Below, piece after piece: positions 11,588-24,205 of a stretch of 64,000 nt of DNA (its first letter is position 1; every line of letters starts with the position of its first letter). The stretch lies in NCBI GenBank assembly GCA_963580455.1, contig OY756960.1:1054001-1118000 (forward strand). Direction: 5' to 3'. Below the pieces are notes generated by a model that did no database searches, was not told the DNA's origin, and worked only from the letters and a program-made list of their open reading frames with translations. Origin of the DNA: Euonymus europaeus. Its lineage: Eukaryota > Streptophyta > Magnoliopsida > Celastrales > Celastraceae. A program made the position numbers and the translations under genes.

Positions 11588-13834
11588 GATTTTTAGCTTG
11601 ATTTCACACTAATTTTCGAGCTCTACGATCTTGGCGTTTCGGATTTTGATTTCAGAACTCGTAGCTAGTTGGTCTCGTTTCACATAGTTAGCCGCGAAAT
11701 GTGGATCTTTACGTAAACGGTTTTATGAATATCCGTTGACTACGAGTTCTGAATTCGGTGATTTTTAGCTTGATTTCACACTACTTTTCGAGCTCTACGA
11801 TCCTGGCGTTTCCGATTTTGATTTCAGAACTCGTGGCTAGTTGGTCTCGTTTCACCTAGTTAGCCGCGAAATGTGGTTTCTTTACGTAAACGGTTTTATG
11901 AATATCCGTTGACTCCGAGTTCTGAATTCGGTGATTTTTAGCTTGATTTCACACTAATTTTCGAGCTCTACGATCTTGGAGTTTCGGATTTTGATTTCAG
12001 TACTCGTGGCTAGTTGGTCTCGTTTCACCTAGTTAGCCGCGAAATGTGGTTTCTTTACGTAAACGGTTTTATGAATATCCGTTGACTCCGAGTTCTGAAT
12101 TCGGTGATTTTTAGCTTGATTATACACTACTTTTTGAGCTCTACGATCCTGGCGTTTCGGATTTTGATTTCAGAACTCGTGGCTAGTTGGTCTCGTTTCA
12201 CCTAGTTAGCCGCGAAATGTGGATCTTTACGTAAACGGTTTTATGAATATCCGTTGACTCCGAGTTCTGAATTCGGTGATTTTTAGCTTGATTTCACACT
12301 ACTTTTCGAGCTCTACAATCCTGGCGTTTCGGATTTTGATTTCAGAACTCGTGGCTAGTAGGTCTCGTTTCACCTAGTTAGCCGCGAAATGTGGTTTCTT
12401 TACGTAAACGGTTTTATGAATATCCGTTGACTCCGAGTTCTGAATTCGGTGATTTTTAGCTTGATTTCACACTACTTTTCGAGCTCTACGATCCTGGCAT
12501 TTCGGATTTTGATTTCAGAACTCGTGGCTAGTTGGTCTCGTTTCACCTAGTTAGCCGCGAAATGTGGTTTCTTTACGTAAACGGTTTTATGAATATCCGT
12601 TGACTCCGAGTTCTGAATTCGGTGATTTTTAGCTTGATTTCACACTACTTTTCGAGCTCTACGATCCTGGCATTTCGGATTTTGATTTCAGAACTCGTGG
12701 CTAGTTGGTCTCGTTTCACCTAGTTAGCCGCGAAATGTGGTTTCTTTACGTAAACGGTTTTATGAATATCCGTTGACTCCGAGTTCTGAATTCGGTGATT
12801 TTTAGCTTGATTTCACACTACTTTTCGAGCTCTACGATCCTGGCGTTTCGGAATTTGATTTCAGAACTCGTGGCTAGTTGGTCTCGTTTCACCTAGTTAG
12901 CCGCGAAATGTGGTTTCTTTACGTAAACGGTTTTATGAATATCCGTTGACTCCGAGTTCTGAATTCGGTGATTTTTAGCTTGATTTCACACTACTTTTCG
13001 AGCTCTACAATCTTAGCGTTTCGGATTTTGATTTCAGAACTCGTGGCTAGTTGGTCTCGTTTCACCTAGTTAGCCGCGAAATGTGGTTTCTTTATGTAAA
13101 CGGTTTTATGAATATCCGTTGACTCCGAGTTCTGAATTCGGTGATTTTTAGCTTGATTACACACTACTTTTCGAGCTCTACAATCCTGGAGTTTCGGATT
13201 TTGATTTCAGAACACGTGGCTAGTAGGTCTTGTTTCACCTAGTTAGCCGCGAAATGTGGTTTCTTTACGTAAACGGTTTTATGAATATCCGTTGACTCCG
13301 AGTTCTGAATTCGGTGATTTTTAGCTTGATTTCACACTACTTTTCGAGCGCTACAATCCTGGCGTTTCGGATTTTGATTTCAGAACTCGTGGCTAGTAGG
13401 TCTCGTTTCACCTAGTTAGCCGCGAAATGTGGTTTCTTTACGTAAACGGTTTTATGAATATCCGTTGACTCCGAGTTCTGAATTCGGTGATTTTTAGCTT
13501 GATTTCACACTACTTTTCGAGCTCTACGATCCTGGCGTTTCAGATTTTGATTTCAGAACTCGTGGCTAGTTGGTCTCGTTTCACCTAGTTAGCCGCGAAA
13601 TGTGGTTTCTTTACGTAAACGGTTTTATGAATATCCGTTGACTCCGAGTTCTGAATTCGGTGATTTTTAGCTTGATTTCACACTACTTTTCGAGCTCTAC
13701 AATCCTGGCATTTCAGATTTTTATTTCAGAACTCGTGGCTAGTTGGTCTCGTTTCACCTAGTTAGCCGCGAAATGTGGTTTCTTTACGTAAACGGTTTTA
13801 TGAATATCCGTTGACTCCGAGTTCTGAATTCGGT
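11588..13834 (+). repeat. Higher-order repeat I, unit 1 (13 monomers, 2247 bp)
   Basis: This is the first complete unit bounded by the TTTCACATAG/TTGACTACGAG marker monomer. It has 13 monomers, two of them 172 bp. It includes CTTAGCG with TTATGTAAAC (about 13012), an AACACGTGG monomer, a GAGCGCTAC monomer (about 13345), and ends in GCATTTCAGATTTTTATTTC. The last variant also occurs at about 11461, just before the unit, one unit length (2247 bp) away, so the repeat extended further left before it was disrupted. Confidence 0.88.
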
Positions 13835-16253
13835 GATTTTTAGCTTGATTTCACACTAATTTTCGAGCTCTACGATCTTGGCGTTTCGGATTTTGATTTC
13901 AGAACTCGTAGCTAGTTGGTCTCGTTTCACATAGTTAGCCGCGAAATGTGGATCTTTACGTAAACGGTTTTATGAATATCCGTTGACTACGAGTTCTGAA
14001 TTCGGTGATTTTTAGCTTGATTTCACACTACTTTTCGAGCTCTACGATCCTGGCGTTTCCGATTTTGATTTCAGAACTCGTGGCTAGTTGGTCTCGTTTC
14101 ACCTAGTTAGCCGCGAAATGTGGTTTCTTTACGTAAACGGTTTTATGAATATCCGTTGACTCCGAGTTCTGAATTCGGTGATTTTTAGCTTGATTTCACA
14201 CTAATTTTCGAGCTCTACGATCTTGGAGTTTCGGATTTTGATTTCAGTACTCGTGCTAGTTGGTCTCGTTTCACCTAGTTAGCCGCGAAATGTGGTTTCT
14301 TTACGTAAACGGTTTTATGAATATCCGTTGACTCCGAGTTCTGAATTCGGTGATTTTTAGCTTGATTATACACTACTTTTCGAGCTCTACGATCCTGGCG
14401 TTTCGGATTTTGATTTCAGAACTCGTGGCTAGTTGGTCTCGTTTCACCTAGTTAGCCGCGAAATGTGGATCTTTACGTAAACGGTTTTATGAATATCCGT
14501 TGACTCCGAGTTCTGAATTCGGTGATTTTTAGCTTGATTTCACACTACTTTTCGAGCTCTACAATCCTGGCGTTTCGGATTTTGATTTCAGAACTCGTGG
14601 CTAGTAGGTCTCGTTTCACCTAGTTAGCCGCGAAATGTGGTTTCTTTACGTAAACGGTTTTATGAATATCCGTTGACTCCGAGTTCTGAATTCGGTGATT
14701 TTTAGCTTGATTTCACACTACTTTTCGAGCTCTACGATCCTGGCATTTCGGATTTTGATTTCAGAACTCGTGGCTAGTTGGTCTCGTTTCACCTAGTTAG
14801 CCGCGAAATGTGGTTTCTTTACGTAAACGGTTTTATGAATATCCGTTGACTCCGAGTTCTGAATTCGGTGATTTTTAGCTTGATTTCACACTACTTTTCG
14901 AGCTCTACAATCCTGGAGTTTCGGATTTTGATTTCAGAACACGTGGCTAGTAGGTCTTGTTTCACCTAGTTAGCCGCGAAATGTGGTTTCTTTACGTAAA
15001 CGGTTTTATGAATATCCGTTGACTCCGAGTTCTGAATTCGGTGATTTTTAGCTTGATTTCACACTACTTTTCGAGCGCTACAATCCTGGCGTTTCGGATT
15101 TTGATTTCAGAACTCGTGGCTAGTAGGTCTCGTTTCACCTAGTTAGCCGCGAAATGTGGTTTCTTTACGTAAACGGTTTTATGAATATCCGTTGACTCCG
15201 AGTTCTGAATTCGGTGATTTTTAGCTTGATTTCACACTACTTTTCGAGCTCTACGATCCTGGCGTTTCGGATTTTGATTTCAGAACTCGTGGCTAGTTGG
15301 TCTCGTTTCACCTAGTTAGCCGCGAAATGTGGTTTCTTTACGTAAACGGTTTTATGAATATCCGTTGACTCCGAGTTCTGAATTCGGTGATTTTTAGCTT
15401 GATTTCACACTACTTTTCGAGCTCTACAATCCTGTGGTTTCGGATTTTGATTTCAGAACTCGTGGCTAGTAGGTCTCGTTTCACCTAGTTAGCCGCGAAA
15501 TGTGGTTTCTTTACGTAAACGGTTTTATGAATATCCGTTGACTCCGAGTTCTGAATTCGGTGATTTTTAGCTTGATTTCACACTACTTTTCGAGCTCTAC
15601 GATCCTGGCGTTTCGGAATTTGATTTCAGAACTCGTGGCTAGTTGGTCTCGTTTCACCTAGTTAGCCGCGAAATGTGGTTTCTTTACGTAAACGGTTTTA
15701 TGAATATCCGTTGACTCCGAGTTCTGAATTCGGTGATTTTTAGCTTGATTTCACACTACTTTTCGAGCTCTACAATCCTAGCGTTTCGGATTTTGATTTC
15801 AGAACTCGTGGCTAGTTGGTCTCGTTTCACCTAGTTAGCCGCGAAATGTGGTTTCTTTACGTAAACGGTTTTATGAATATCCGTTGACTCCGAGTTCTGA
15901 ATTCGGTGATTTTTAGCTTGATTACACACTACTTTTCGAGCTCTACGATCCTGGCTTTTCGGATTTTGATTTCAGAACTCGTGGCTAGTTGGTCTCGTTT
16001 CACCTAGTTAGCCGCGAAATGTGGTTTCTTTACGTAAACGGTTTTATGAATATCCGTTGACTCCGAGTTCTGAATTCGGTGATTTTTAGCTTGATTTCAC
16101 ACTACTTTTCGAGCTCTACAATCCTGGCATTTCAGATTTTGATTTCAGAACTCGTGGCTAGTTGGTCTCGTTTCACCTAGTTAGCCGCGAAATGTGGTTT
16201 CTTTACGTAAACGGTTTTATGAATATCCGTTGACTCCGAGTTCTGAATTCGGT
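13835..16253 (+). repeat. Higher-order repeat I, unit 2 (14 monomers, 2419 bp)
   Basis: Fourteen monomers run from the marker monomer to the next. Three are 172 bp: the two standard TGTGGATC copies and a private loss of one G in CGTGGCTAG at about 14255. AACACGTGG with TAGGTCTTG and GAGCGCTAC monomers occur here 10 monomers after their copies in unit 1, so part of this unit was copied with a different lag. A CCTGTGGTTTCGG variant (about 15433) stands where later units have CCTGGGGTTTCGG. Confidence 0.9.
14180..14351 (+). repeat. Monomer with private 1-base deletion (CGTGCTAG)
   Basis: CGTGGCTAG has lost one G at about 14255 in a CAGTACTCG-type monomer. The matching monomers of the other higher-order repeat I units keep both G's, so this is a private change of unit 2, or a sequencing error in a GG pair. 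Confidence 0.85.
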
Positions 16254-19019
16254 GATTTTTAGCTTGATTTCACACTAATTTTCGAGCTCTACGATCTTGG
16301 AGTTTCGGATTTTGATTTCAGAACTCGTAGCTAGTTGGTCTTGTTTCACATAGTTAGCCGCGAAATGTGGATCTTTACGTAAACGGTTTTATGAATATCC
16401 GTTGACTACGAGTTCTGAATTCGGTGATTTTTAGCTTGATTTCACACTACTTTTCGAGCTCTACGATCCTGGCGTTTCCGATTTTGATTTCAGAACTCGT
16501 GGCTAGTTGGTCTCGTTTCACCTAGTTAGCCGCGAAATGTGGTTTCTTTACGTAAACGGTTTTATGAATATCCGTTGACTCCGAGTTCTGAATTCGGTGA
16601 TTTTTAGCTTGATTTCACACTAATTTTCGAGCTCTACGATCTTGGAGTTTCGGATTTTGATTTCAGTACTCGTGGCTAGTTGGTCTCGTTTCACCTAGTT
16701 AGCCGCGAAATGTGGTTTCTTTACGTAAACGGTTTTATGAATATCCGTTGACTCCGAGTTCTGAATTCGGTGATTTTTAGCTTGATTATACACTACTTTT
16801 CGAGCTCTACGATCCTGGCGTTTCGGATTTTGATTTCAGAACTCGTGGCTAGTTGGTCTCGTTTCACCTAGTTAGCCGCGAAATGTGGATCTTTACGTAA
16901 ACGGTTTTATGAATATCCGTTGACTCCGAGTTCTGAATTCGGTGATTTTTAGCTTGATTTCACACTACTTTTCGAGCTCTACAATCCTGGCGTTTCGGAT
17001 TTTGATTTCAGAACTCGTGGCTAGTAGGTCTCGTTTCAGCTAGTTAACCGCGAAATGTGGTTTCTTTACGTAAACGGTTTTATGAATATCCGTTGACTCC
17101 GAGTTCTGAATTCGGTGATTTTTAGCTTGATTTCACACTACTTTTCGAGCTCTACGATCCTGGCATTTCGGATTTTGATTTCAGAACTCGTGGCTAGTTG
17201 GTCTCGTTTCACCTAGTTAGCCGCGAAATGTGGTTTCTTTACGTAAACGGTTTTATGAATATCCGTTGACTCCGAGTTCTGAATTCGGTGATTTTTAGCT
17301 TGATTTCACACTACTTTTCGAGCTCTACAATCCTGGAGTTTCGGATTTTGATTTCAGAACAGAAGGCTAGTAGGTCTCGTTTCACCTAGTTAGCCGCGAA
17401 ATGTGGTTTCTTTACGTAAACGGTTTTATGAATATCCGTTGACTCCGAGTTCTGAATTAGGTGATTTTTAGCTGGATTTCACACTACTTTTCGAGCTCTA
17501 CGATCCTGGCATTTCGGATTTTGATTTCAGAACTCGTGGCTAGTTGGTCACGTTTCACCTAGTTAGCCGCGAAATGTGGTTTCTTTACGTAAACGGTTTT
17601 ATGAATATCCGTTGACTCCGAGTTCTGAATTCGGTGATTTTTAGCTTGATTTCACACTACTTTTCGAGCTCTACAATCCTGGAGTTTCGGATTTTGATTT
17701 CAGAACAGAAGGCTAGTAGGTCTCGTTTCACCTAGTTAGCCGCGAAATGTGGTTTCTTTACGTAAACGGTTTTATGAATATCCGTTGACTCCGAGTTCTG
17801 AATTCGTTGATTTTTAGCTTGATTTCACACTACTTTTCGAGCTCTACAATCCTGGCGTTTCGGATTTTGATTTCAGAACTCGTGGCTAGTAGGTCTCGTT
17901 TCACCTAGTTAGCCGCGAAATGTGGTTTCTTTACGTAAACGGTTTTATGAATATCCGTTGACTCCGAGTTCTGAATTCGGTGATTTTTAGCTTGATTTCA
18001 CACTACTTTTCGAGCTCTACGATCCTGGCGTTTCGGATTTTGATTTCAGAACTCGTGGCTAGTTGGTCTCGTTTCACCTAGTTAGCCGCGAAATGTGGTT
18101 TCTTTACGTAAACGGTTTTATGAATATCCGTTGACTCCGAGTTCTGAATTCGGTGATTTTTAGCTTGATTTCACACTACTTTTCGAGCTCTACAATCCTG
18201 GGGTTTCGGATTTTGATTTCAGAACTCGTGGCTAGTAGGTCTCGTTTCACCTAGTTAGCCGCGAAATGTGGTTTCTTTACATAAACGGTTTTATGAATAT
18301 CCGTTGACTCCGAGTTCTGAATTCGGTGATTTTTAGCTTGATTTCACACTACTTTTCGAGCTCTACGATCCTGGCGTTTCGGAATTTGATTTCAGAACTC
18401 GTGGCTAGTTGGTCTCGTTTCACCTAGTTAGCCGCGAAATGTGGTTTCTTTACGTAAACGGTTTTATGAATATCCGTTGACTCCGAGTTCTGAATTCGGT
18501 GATTTTTAGCTTGATTTCACACTACTTTTCGAGCTCTACAATCCTAGCTTTTCGGATTTTGATTTCAGAACTCGTGGCTAGTTGGTCTCGTTTCACCTAG
18601 TTAGCCGCGAAATGTGGTTTCTTTACGTAAACGGTTTTATGAATATCCGTTGACTCCGAGTTCTGAATTCGGTGATTTTTAGCTTGATTACACACTACTT
18701 TTCGAGCTCTACGATCCTGGCTTTTCGGATTTTGATTTCAGAACTCGTGGCTAGTTGGTCTCGTTTCACCTAGTTAGCCGCGAAATGTGGTTTCTTTACG
18801 TAAACGGTTTTATGAATATCCGTTGACTCCGAGTTCTGAATTCGGTGATTTTTAGCTTGATTTCACACTACTTTTCGAGCTCTACAATCCTGGCATTTCA
18901 GATTTTGATTTCAGAACTCGTGGCTAGTTGGTCTCGTTTCACCTAGTTAGCCGCGAAATGTGGTTTCTTTACGTAAACGGTTTTATGAATATCCGTTGAC
19001 TCCGAGTTCTGAATTCGGT
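16254..19019 (+). repeat. Higher-order repeat I, unit 3 (16 monomers, 2766 bp)
   Basis: The order of variants is as follows: 1 CACATAG/GACTACGAG; 2 TTTCCGATT; 3 CAGTACTCG; 4 GATTATACAC with TGTGGATC; 5 CAATCC TAGTAGG; 6 GGCATTTCGG; 7 GAACAGAAGGC; 8 AGCTGGATTTC with GGCATTTCGG; 9 GAACAGAAGGC; 10 CAATCC TAGTAGG; 11 CGATCC TAGTTGG; 12 CCTGGGG with TTACATAAAC; 13 CGGAATTTG; 14 CAATCCTAGC; 15 GATTACAC with GGCTTTTCGG; 16 GGCATTTCAG. The pair of GAACAGAAGGC monomers, 346 bp apart, explains the two extra monomers relative to the 14-monomer units. Confidence 0.93.
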
Positions 19020-21785
19020 GATTTTTAGCTTGATTTCACACTAATTTTCGAGCTCTACGATCTTGGCGTTTCGGATTTTGATTTCAGAACTCGTAGCTAG
19101 TTGGTCTCGTTTCACATAGTTAGCCGCGAAATGTGGATCTTTACGTAAACGGTTTTATGAATATCCGTTGACTACGAGTTCTGAATTCGGTGATTTTTAG
19201 CTTGATTTCACACTACTTTTCGAGCTCTACGATCCTGGCATTTCCGATTTTGATTTCAGAACTCGTGGCTAGTTGGTCTCGTTTCACCTAGTTAGCCGCG
19301 AAATGTGGTTTCTTTACGTAAACGGTTTTATGAATATCCGTTGACTCCGAGTTCTGAATTCGGTGATTTTTAGCTTGATTTCACACTAATTTTCGAGCTC
19401 TACGATCTTGGAGTTTCGGATTTTGATTTCAGTACTCGTGGCTAGTTGGTCTCGTTTCACCTAGTTAGCCGCGAAATGTGGTTTCTTTACGTAAACGGTT
19501 TTATGAATATCCGTTGACTCCGAGTTCTGAATTCGGTGATTTTTAGCTTGATTATACACTACTTTTCGAGCTCTACGATCCTGGCGTTTCGGATTTTGAT
19601 TTCAGAACTCGTGGCTAGTTGGTCTCGTTTCACCTAGTTAGCCGCGAAATGTGGATCTTTACGTAAACGGTTTTATGAATATCCGTTGACTCCGAGTTCT
19701 GAATTCGGTGATTTTTAGCTTGATTTCACACTACTTTTCGAGCTCTACAATCCTGGCGTTTCGGATTTTGATTTCAGAACTCGTGGCTAGTAGGTCTCGT
19801 TTCAGCTAGTTAGCCGCGAAATGTGGTTTCTTTACGTAAACGGTTTTATGAATATCCGTTGACTCCGAGTTCTGAATTCGGTGATTTTTAGCTTGATTTC
19901 ACACTACTTTTCGAGCTCTAAGATCCTGGCATTTCGGATTTTGATTTCAGAACTCGTGGCTAGTTGGTCTCGTTTCACCTAGTTAGCCGCGAAATGTGGT
20001 TTCTTTACGTAAACGGTTTTATGAATATCCGTTGACTCCGAGTTCTGAATTCGGTGATTTTTAGCTTGATTTCACACTACTTTTCGAGCTCTACAATCCT
20101 GGAGTTTCGGATTTTGATTTCAGAACAGAAGGCTAGTAGGTCTCGTTTCACCTAGTTAGCCGCGAAATGTGGTTTCTTTACGTAAACGGTTTTATGAATA
20201 TCCGTTGACTCCGAGTTCTGAATTAGGTGATTTTTAGCTGGATTTCACACTACTTTTCGAGCTCTACGATCCTGGCATTTCGGATTTTGATTTCAGAACT
20301 CGTGGCTAGTTGGTCTCGTTTCACCTAGTTAGCCGCGAAATGTGGTTTCTTTACGTAAACGGTTTTATGAATATCCGTTGACTCCGAGTTCTGAATTCGG
20401 TGATTTTTAGCTTGATTTCACACTACTTTTCGAGCTCTACAATCCTGGAGTTTCGGATTTTGATTTCAGAACAGAAGGCTAGTAGGTCTCGTTTCACCTA
20501 GTTAGCCGCGAAATGTGGTTTCTTTACGTAAACGGTTTTATGAATATCCGTTGACTCCGAGTTCTGAATTCGGTGATTTTTAGCTTGATTTCACACTACT
20601 TTTCGAGCTCTACAATCCTGGCGTTTCGGATTTTGATTTCAGAACTCGTGGCTAGTAGGTCTCGTTTCACCTAGTTAGCCGCGAAATGTGGTTTCTTTAC
20701 GTAAACGGTTTTATGAATATCCGTTGACTCCGAGTTCTGAATTCGGTGATTTTTAGCTTGATTTCACACTACTTTTCGAGCTCTACGATCCTGGCGTTTC
20801 GGATTTTGATTTCAGAACTCGTGGCTAGTTGGTCTCGTTTCACCTAGTTAGCCGCGAAATGTGGTTTCTTTACGTAAACGGTTTTATGAATATCCGTTGA
20901 CTCCGAGTTCTGAATTCGGTGATTTTTAGCTTGATTTCACACTACTTTTCGAGCTCTACAATCCTGGGGTTTCGGATTTTGATTTCAGAACTCGTGGCTA
21001 GTAGGTCTCGTTTCACCTAGTTAGCCGCGAAATGTGGTTTCTTTACATAAACGGTTTTATGAATATCCGTTGACTCCGAGTTCTGAATTCGGTGATTTTT
21101 AGCTTGATTTCACACTACTTTTCGAGCTCTACGATCCTGGCGTTTCGGAATTTGATTTCAGAACTCGTGGCTAGTTGGTCTCGTTTCACCTAGTTAGCCG
21201 CGAAATGTGGTTTCTTTACGTAAACGGTTTTATGAATATCCGTTGACTCCGAGTTCTGAATTCGGTGATTTTTAGCTTGATTTCACACTACTTTTCGAGC
21301 TCTACAATCCTAGCGTTTCGGATTTTGATTTCAGAACTCGTGGCTAGTTGGTCTCGTTTCACCTAGTTAGCCGCGAAATGTGGTTTCTTTACGTAAACGG
21401 TTTTATGAATATCCGTTGACTCCGAGTTCTGAATTCGGTGATTTTTAGCTTGATTACACACTACTTTTCGAGCTCTACGATCCTGGCTTTTCGGATTTTG
21501 ATTTCAGAACTCGTGGCTAGTTGGTCTCGTTTCACCTAGTTAGCCGCGAAATGTGGTTTCTTTACGTAAACGGTTTTATGAATATCCGTTGACTCCGAGT
21601 TCTGAATTCGGTGATTTTTAGCTTGATTTCACACTACTTTTCGAGCTCTACAATCCTGGCATTTCAGATTTTGATTTCAGAACTCGTGGCTAGTTGGTCT
21701 CGTTTCACCTAGTTAGCCGCGAAATGTGGTTTCTTTACGTAAACGGTTTTATGAATATCCGTTGACTCCGAGTTCTGAATTCGGT
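19020..21785 (+). repeat. Higher-order repeat I, unit 4 (16 monomers, 2766 bp)
   Basis: This has the same 16-monomer order as the unit before it. Rare variants recur at a lag of exactly 2766 bp: GAACAGAAGGC (17361 to 20127, and 17707 to 20473), GAATTAGGTG followed by AGCTGGATTTC, TTACATAAAC (18281 to 21047), and GGCTTTTCGG (18717 to 21483). A few private differences separate the copies, such as CTCTAAGATCC at about 19919. It is the best-preserved higher-order period in the window. Confidence 0.94.
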
Positions 21786-24205
21786 GATTTTTAGCTTGAT
21801 TTCACACTAATTTTCGAGCTCTACGATCGTGGCGTTTCGGATTTTGATTTCAGAACTCGTAGCTAGTTGGTCTCGTTTCACATAGTTAGCCGCGAAATGT
21901 GGATCTTTACGTAAACGGTTTTATGAATATCCGTTGACTACGAGTTCTGAATTCGGTGATTTTTAGCTTGATTTCACACTACTTTTCGAGCTCTACGATC
22001 CTGGCATTTCCGATTTTGATTTCAGAACTCGTGGCTAGTTGGTCTCGTTTCACCTAGTTAGCCGCGAAATGTGGTTTCTTTACGTAAACGGTTTTATGAA
22101 TATCCGTTGACTCCGAGTTCTGAATTCGGTGATTTTTAGCTTGATTTCACACTAATTTTCGAGCTCTACGATCTTGGAGTTTCGGATTTTGATTTCAGTA
22201 CTCGTGGCTAGTTGGTCTCGTTTCACCTAGTTAGCCGCGAAATGTGGTTTCTTTACGTAAACGGTTTTATGAATATCCGTTGACTCCGAGTTCTGAATTC
22301 GGTGATTTTTAGCTTGATTATACACTACTTTTCGAGCTCTACGATCCTGGCGTTTCGGATTTTGATTTCAGAACTCGTGGCTAGTTGGTCTTGTTTCACC
22401 TAGTTAGCCGCAAAATGTGGATCTTTACGTAAACGGTTTTATGAATATCCGTTGACTCCGAGTTCTGAATTCGGTGATTTTTAGCTTGATTTCACACTAC
22501 TTTTCGAGCTCTACAATCCTGGCATTTCGGATTTTGATTTCAGAACTCGTGGCTAGTAGGTCTCGTTTCACCTAGTTAGCCGCGAAATGTGGTTTCTTTA
22601 CGTAAACGGTTTTATGAATATCCGTTGACTCCGAGTTCTGAATTCGGTGATTTTTAGCTTGATTTCACACTACTTTTCGAGCTCTACGATCCTGGCATTT
22701 CGGATTTTGATTTCAGAACTCGTGGCTAGTTGGTCTCGTTTCACCTAGTTAGCCGCGAAATGTGGTTTCTTTACGTAAACGGTTTTATGAATATCCGTTG
22801 ACTCCGAGTTCTGAATTCGGTGATTTTTAGCTTGATTTCACACTACTTTTCGAGCTCTACAATCCTGGAGTTTCGGATTTTGATTTCAGAACACGTGGCT
22901 AGTAGGTCTCGTTTCACCTAGTTAGCCGCGAAATGTGGTTTCTTTACGTAAACGGTTTTATGAATATCCGTTGACTCCGAGTTCTGAATTCGGTGATTTT
23001 TAGCTTGATTTCACACTACTTTTCGAGCTCTACAATCCTGGCGTTTCGGATTTTGATTTCAGAACTCGTGGCTAGTAGGTCTCGTTTCACCTAGTTAGCC
23101 GCGAAATGTGGTTTCTTTACGTAAACGGTTTTATGAATATCCGTTGACTCCGAGTTCTGAATTCGGTGATTTTTAGCTTGATTTCACACTACTTTTCGAG
23201 CTCTACAATCCTGGCATTTCAGATTTTGATTTCAGAACTCGTGGCTAGTTGGTCTCGTTTCACCTAGTTAGCCGCGAAATGTGGTTTCTTTACGTAAACG
23301 GTTTTATGAATATCCGTTGACTCCGAGTTCTGAATTCGGTGATTTTTAGCTTGATTTCACACTACTTTTCGAGCTCTACAATCCTGGGGTTTCGGATTTT
23401 GATTTCAGAACTCGTGGCTAGTAGGTCTCGTTTCACCTAGTTAGCCGCGAAATGTGGTTTCTTTACATAAACGGTTTTATGAATATCCGTTGACTCCGAG
23501 TTCTGAATTCGGTGATTTTTAGCTTGATTTCACACTACTTTTCGAGCTCTACGATCCTGGCGTTTCGGAATTTGATTTCAGAACTCGTGGCTAGTTGGTC
23601 TCGTTTCACCTAGTTAGCCGCGAAATGTGGTTTCTTTACGTAAACGGTTTTATGAATATCCGTTGACTCCGAGTTCTGAATTCGGTGATTTTTTGCTTGA
23701 TTTCACACTACTTTTCGAGCTCTACAATCCTAGCGTTTCGGATTTTGATTTCAGAACTCGTGGCTAGTTGGTCTCGTTTCACCTAGTTAGCCGCGAAATG
23801 TGGTTTCTTTACGTAAACGGTTTTATGAATATCCGTTGACTCCGAGTTCTGAATTCGGTGATTTTTAGCTTGATTACACACTACTTTTCGAGCTCTACGA
23901 TCCTGGCTTTTCGGATTTTGATTTCAGAACTCGTGGCTAGTTGGTCTCGTTTCACCTAGTTAGCCGCGAAATGTGGTTTCTTTACGTAAACGGTTTTATG
24001 AATATCCGTTGACTCCGAGTTCTGAATTCGGTGATTTTTAGCTTGATTTCACACTACTTTTCGAGCTCTACAATCCTGGCATTTCAGATTTTGATTTCAG
24101 AACTCGTGGCTAGTTGGTCTCGTTTCACCTAGTTAGCCGCGAAATGTGGTTTCTTTACGTAAACGGTTTTATGAATATCCGTTGACTCCGAGTTCTGAAT
24201 TCGGT
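21786..24205 (+). repeat. Higher-order repeat I, unit 5 (14 monomers, 2420 bp)
   Basis: This keeps the marker monomer, the TTACATAAAC monomer (about 23467) and the GGCTTTTCGG monomer (about 23903) of units 3 and 4, but lacks the GAACAGAAGGC pair. One AACACGTGG monomer (start about 22824) stands in its place. The monomer at about 23170 reads GGCATTTCAG where units 3 and 4 have GGCGTTTCGG. This looks like local conversion from another monomer of the same unit. Confidence 0.9.
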
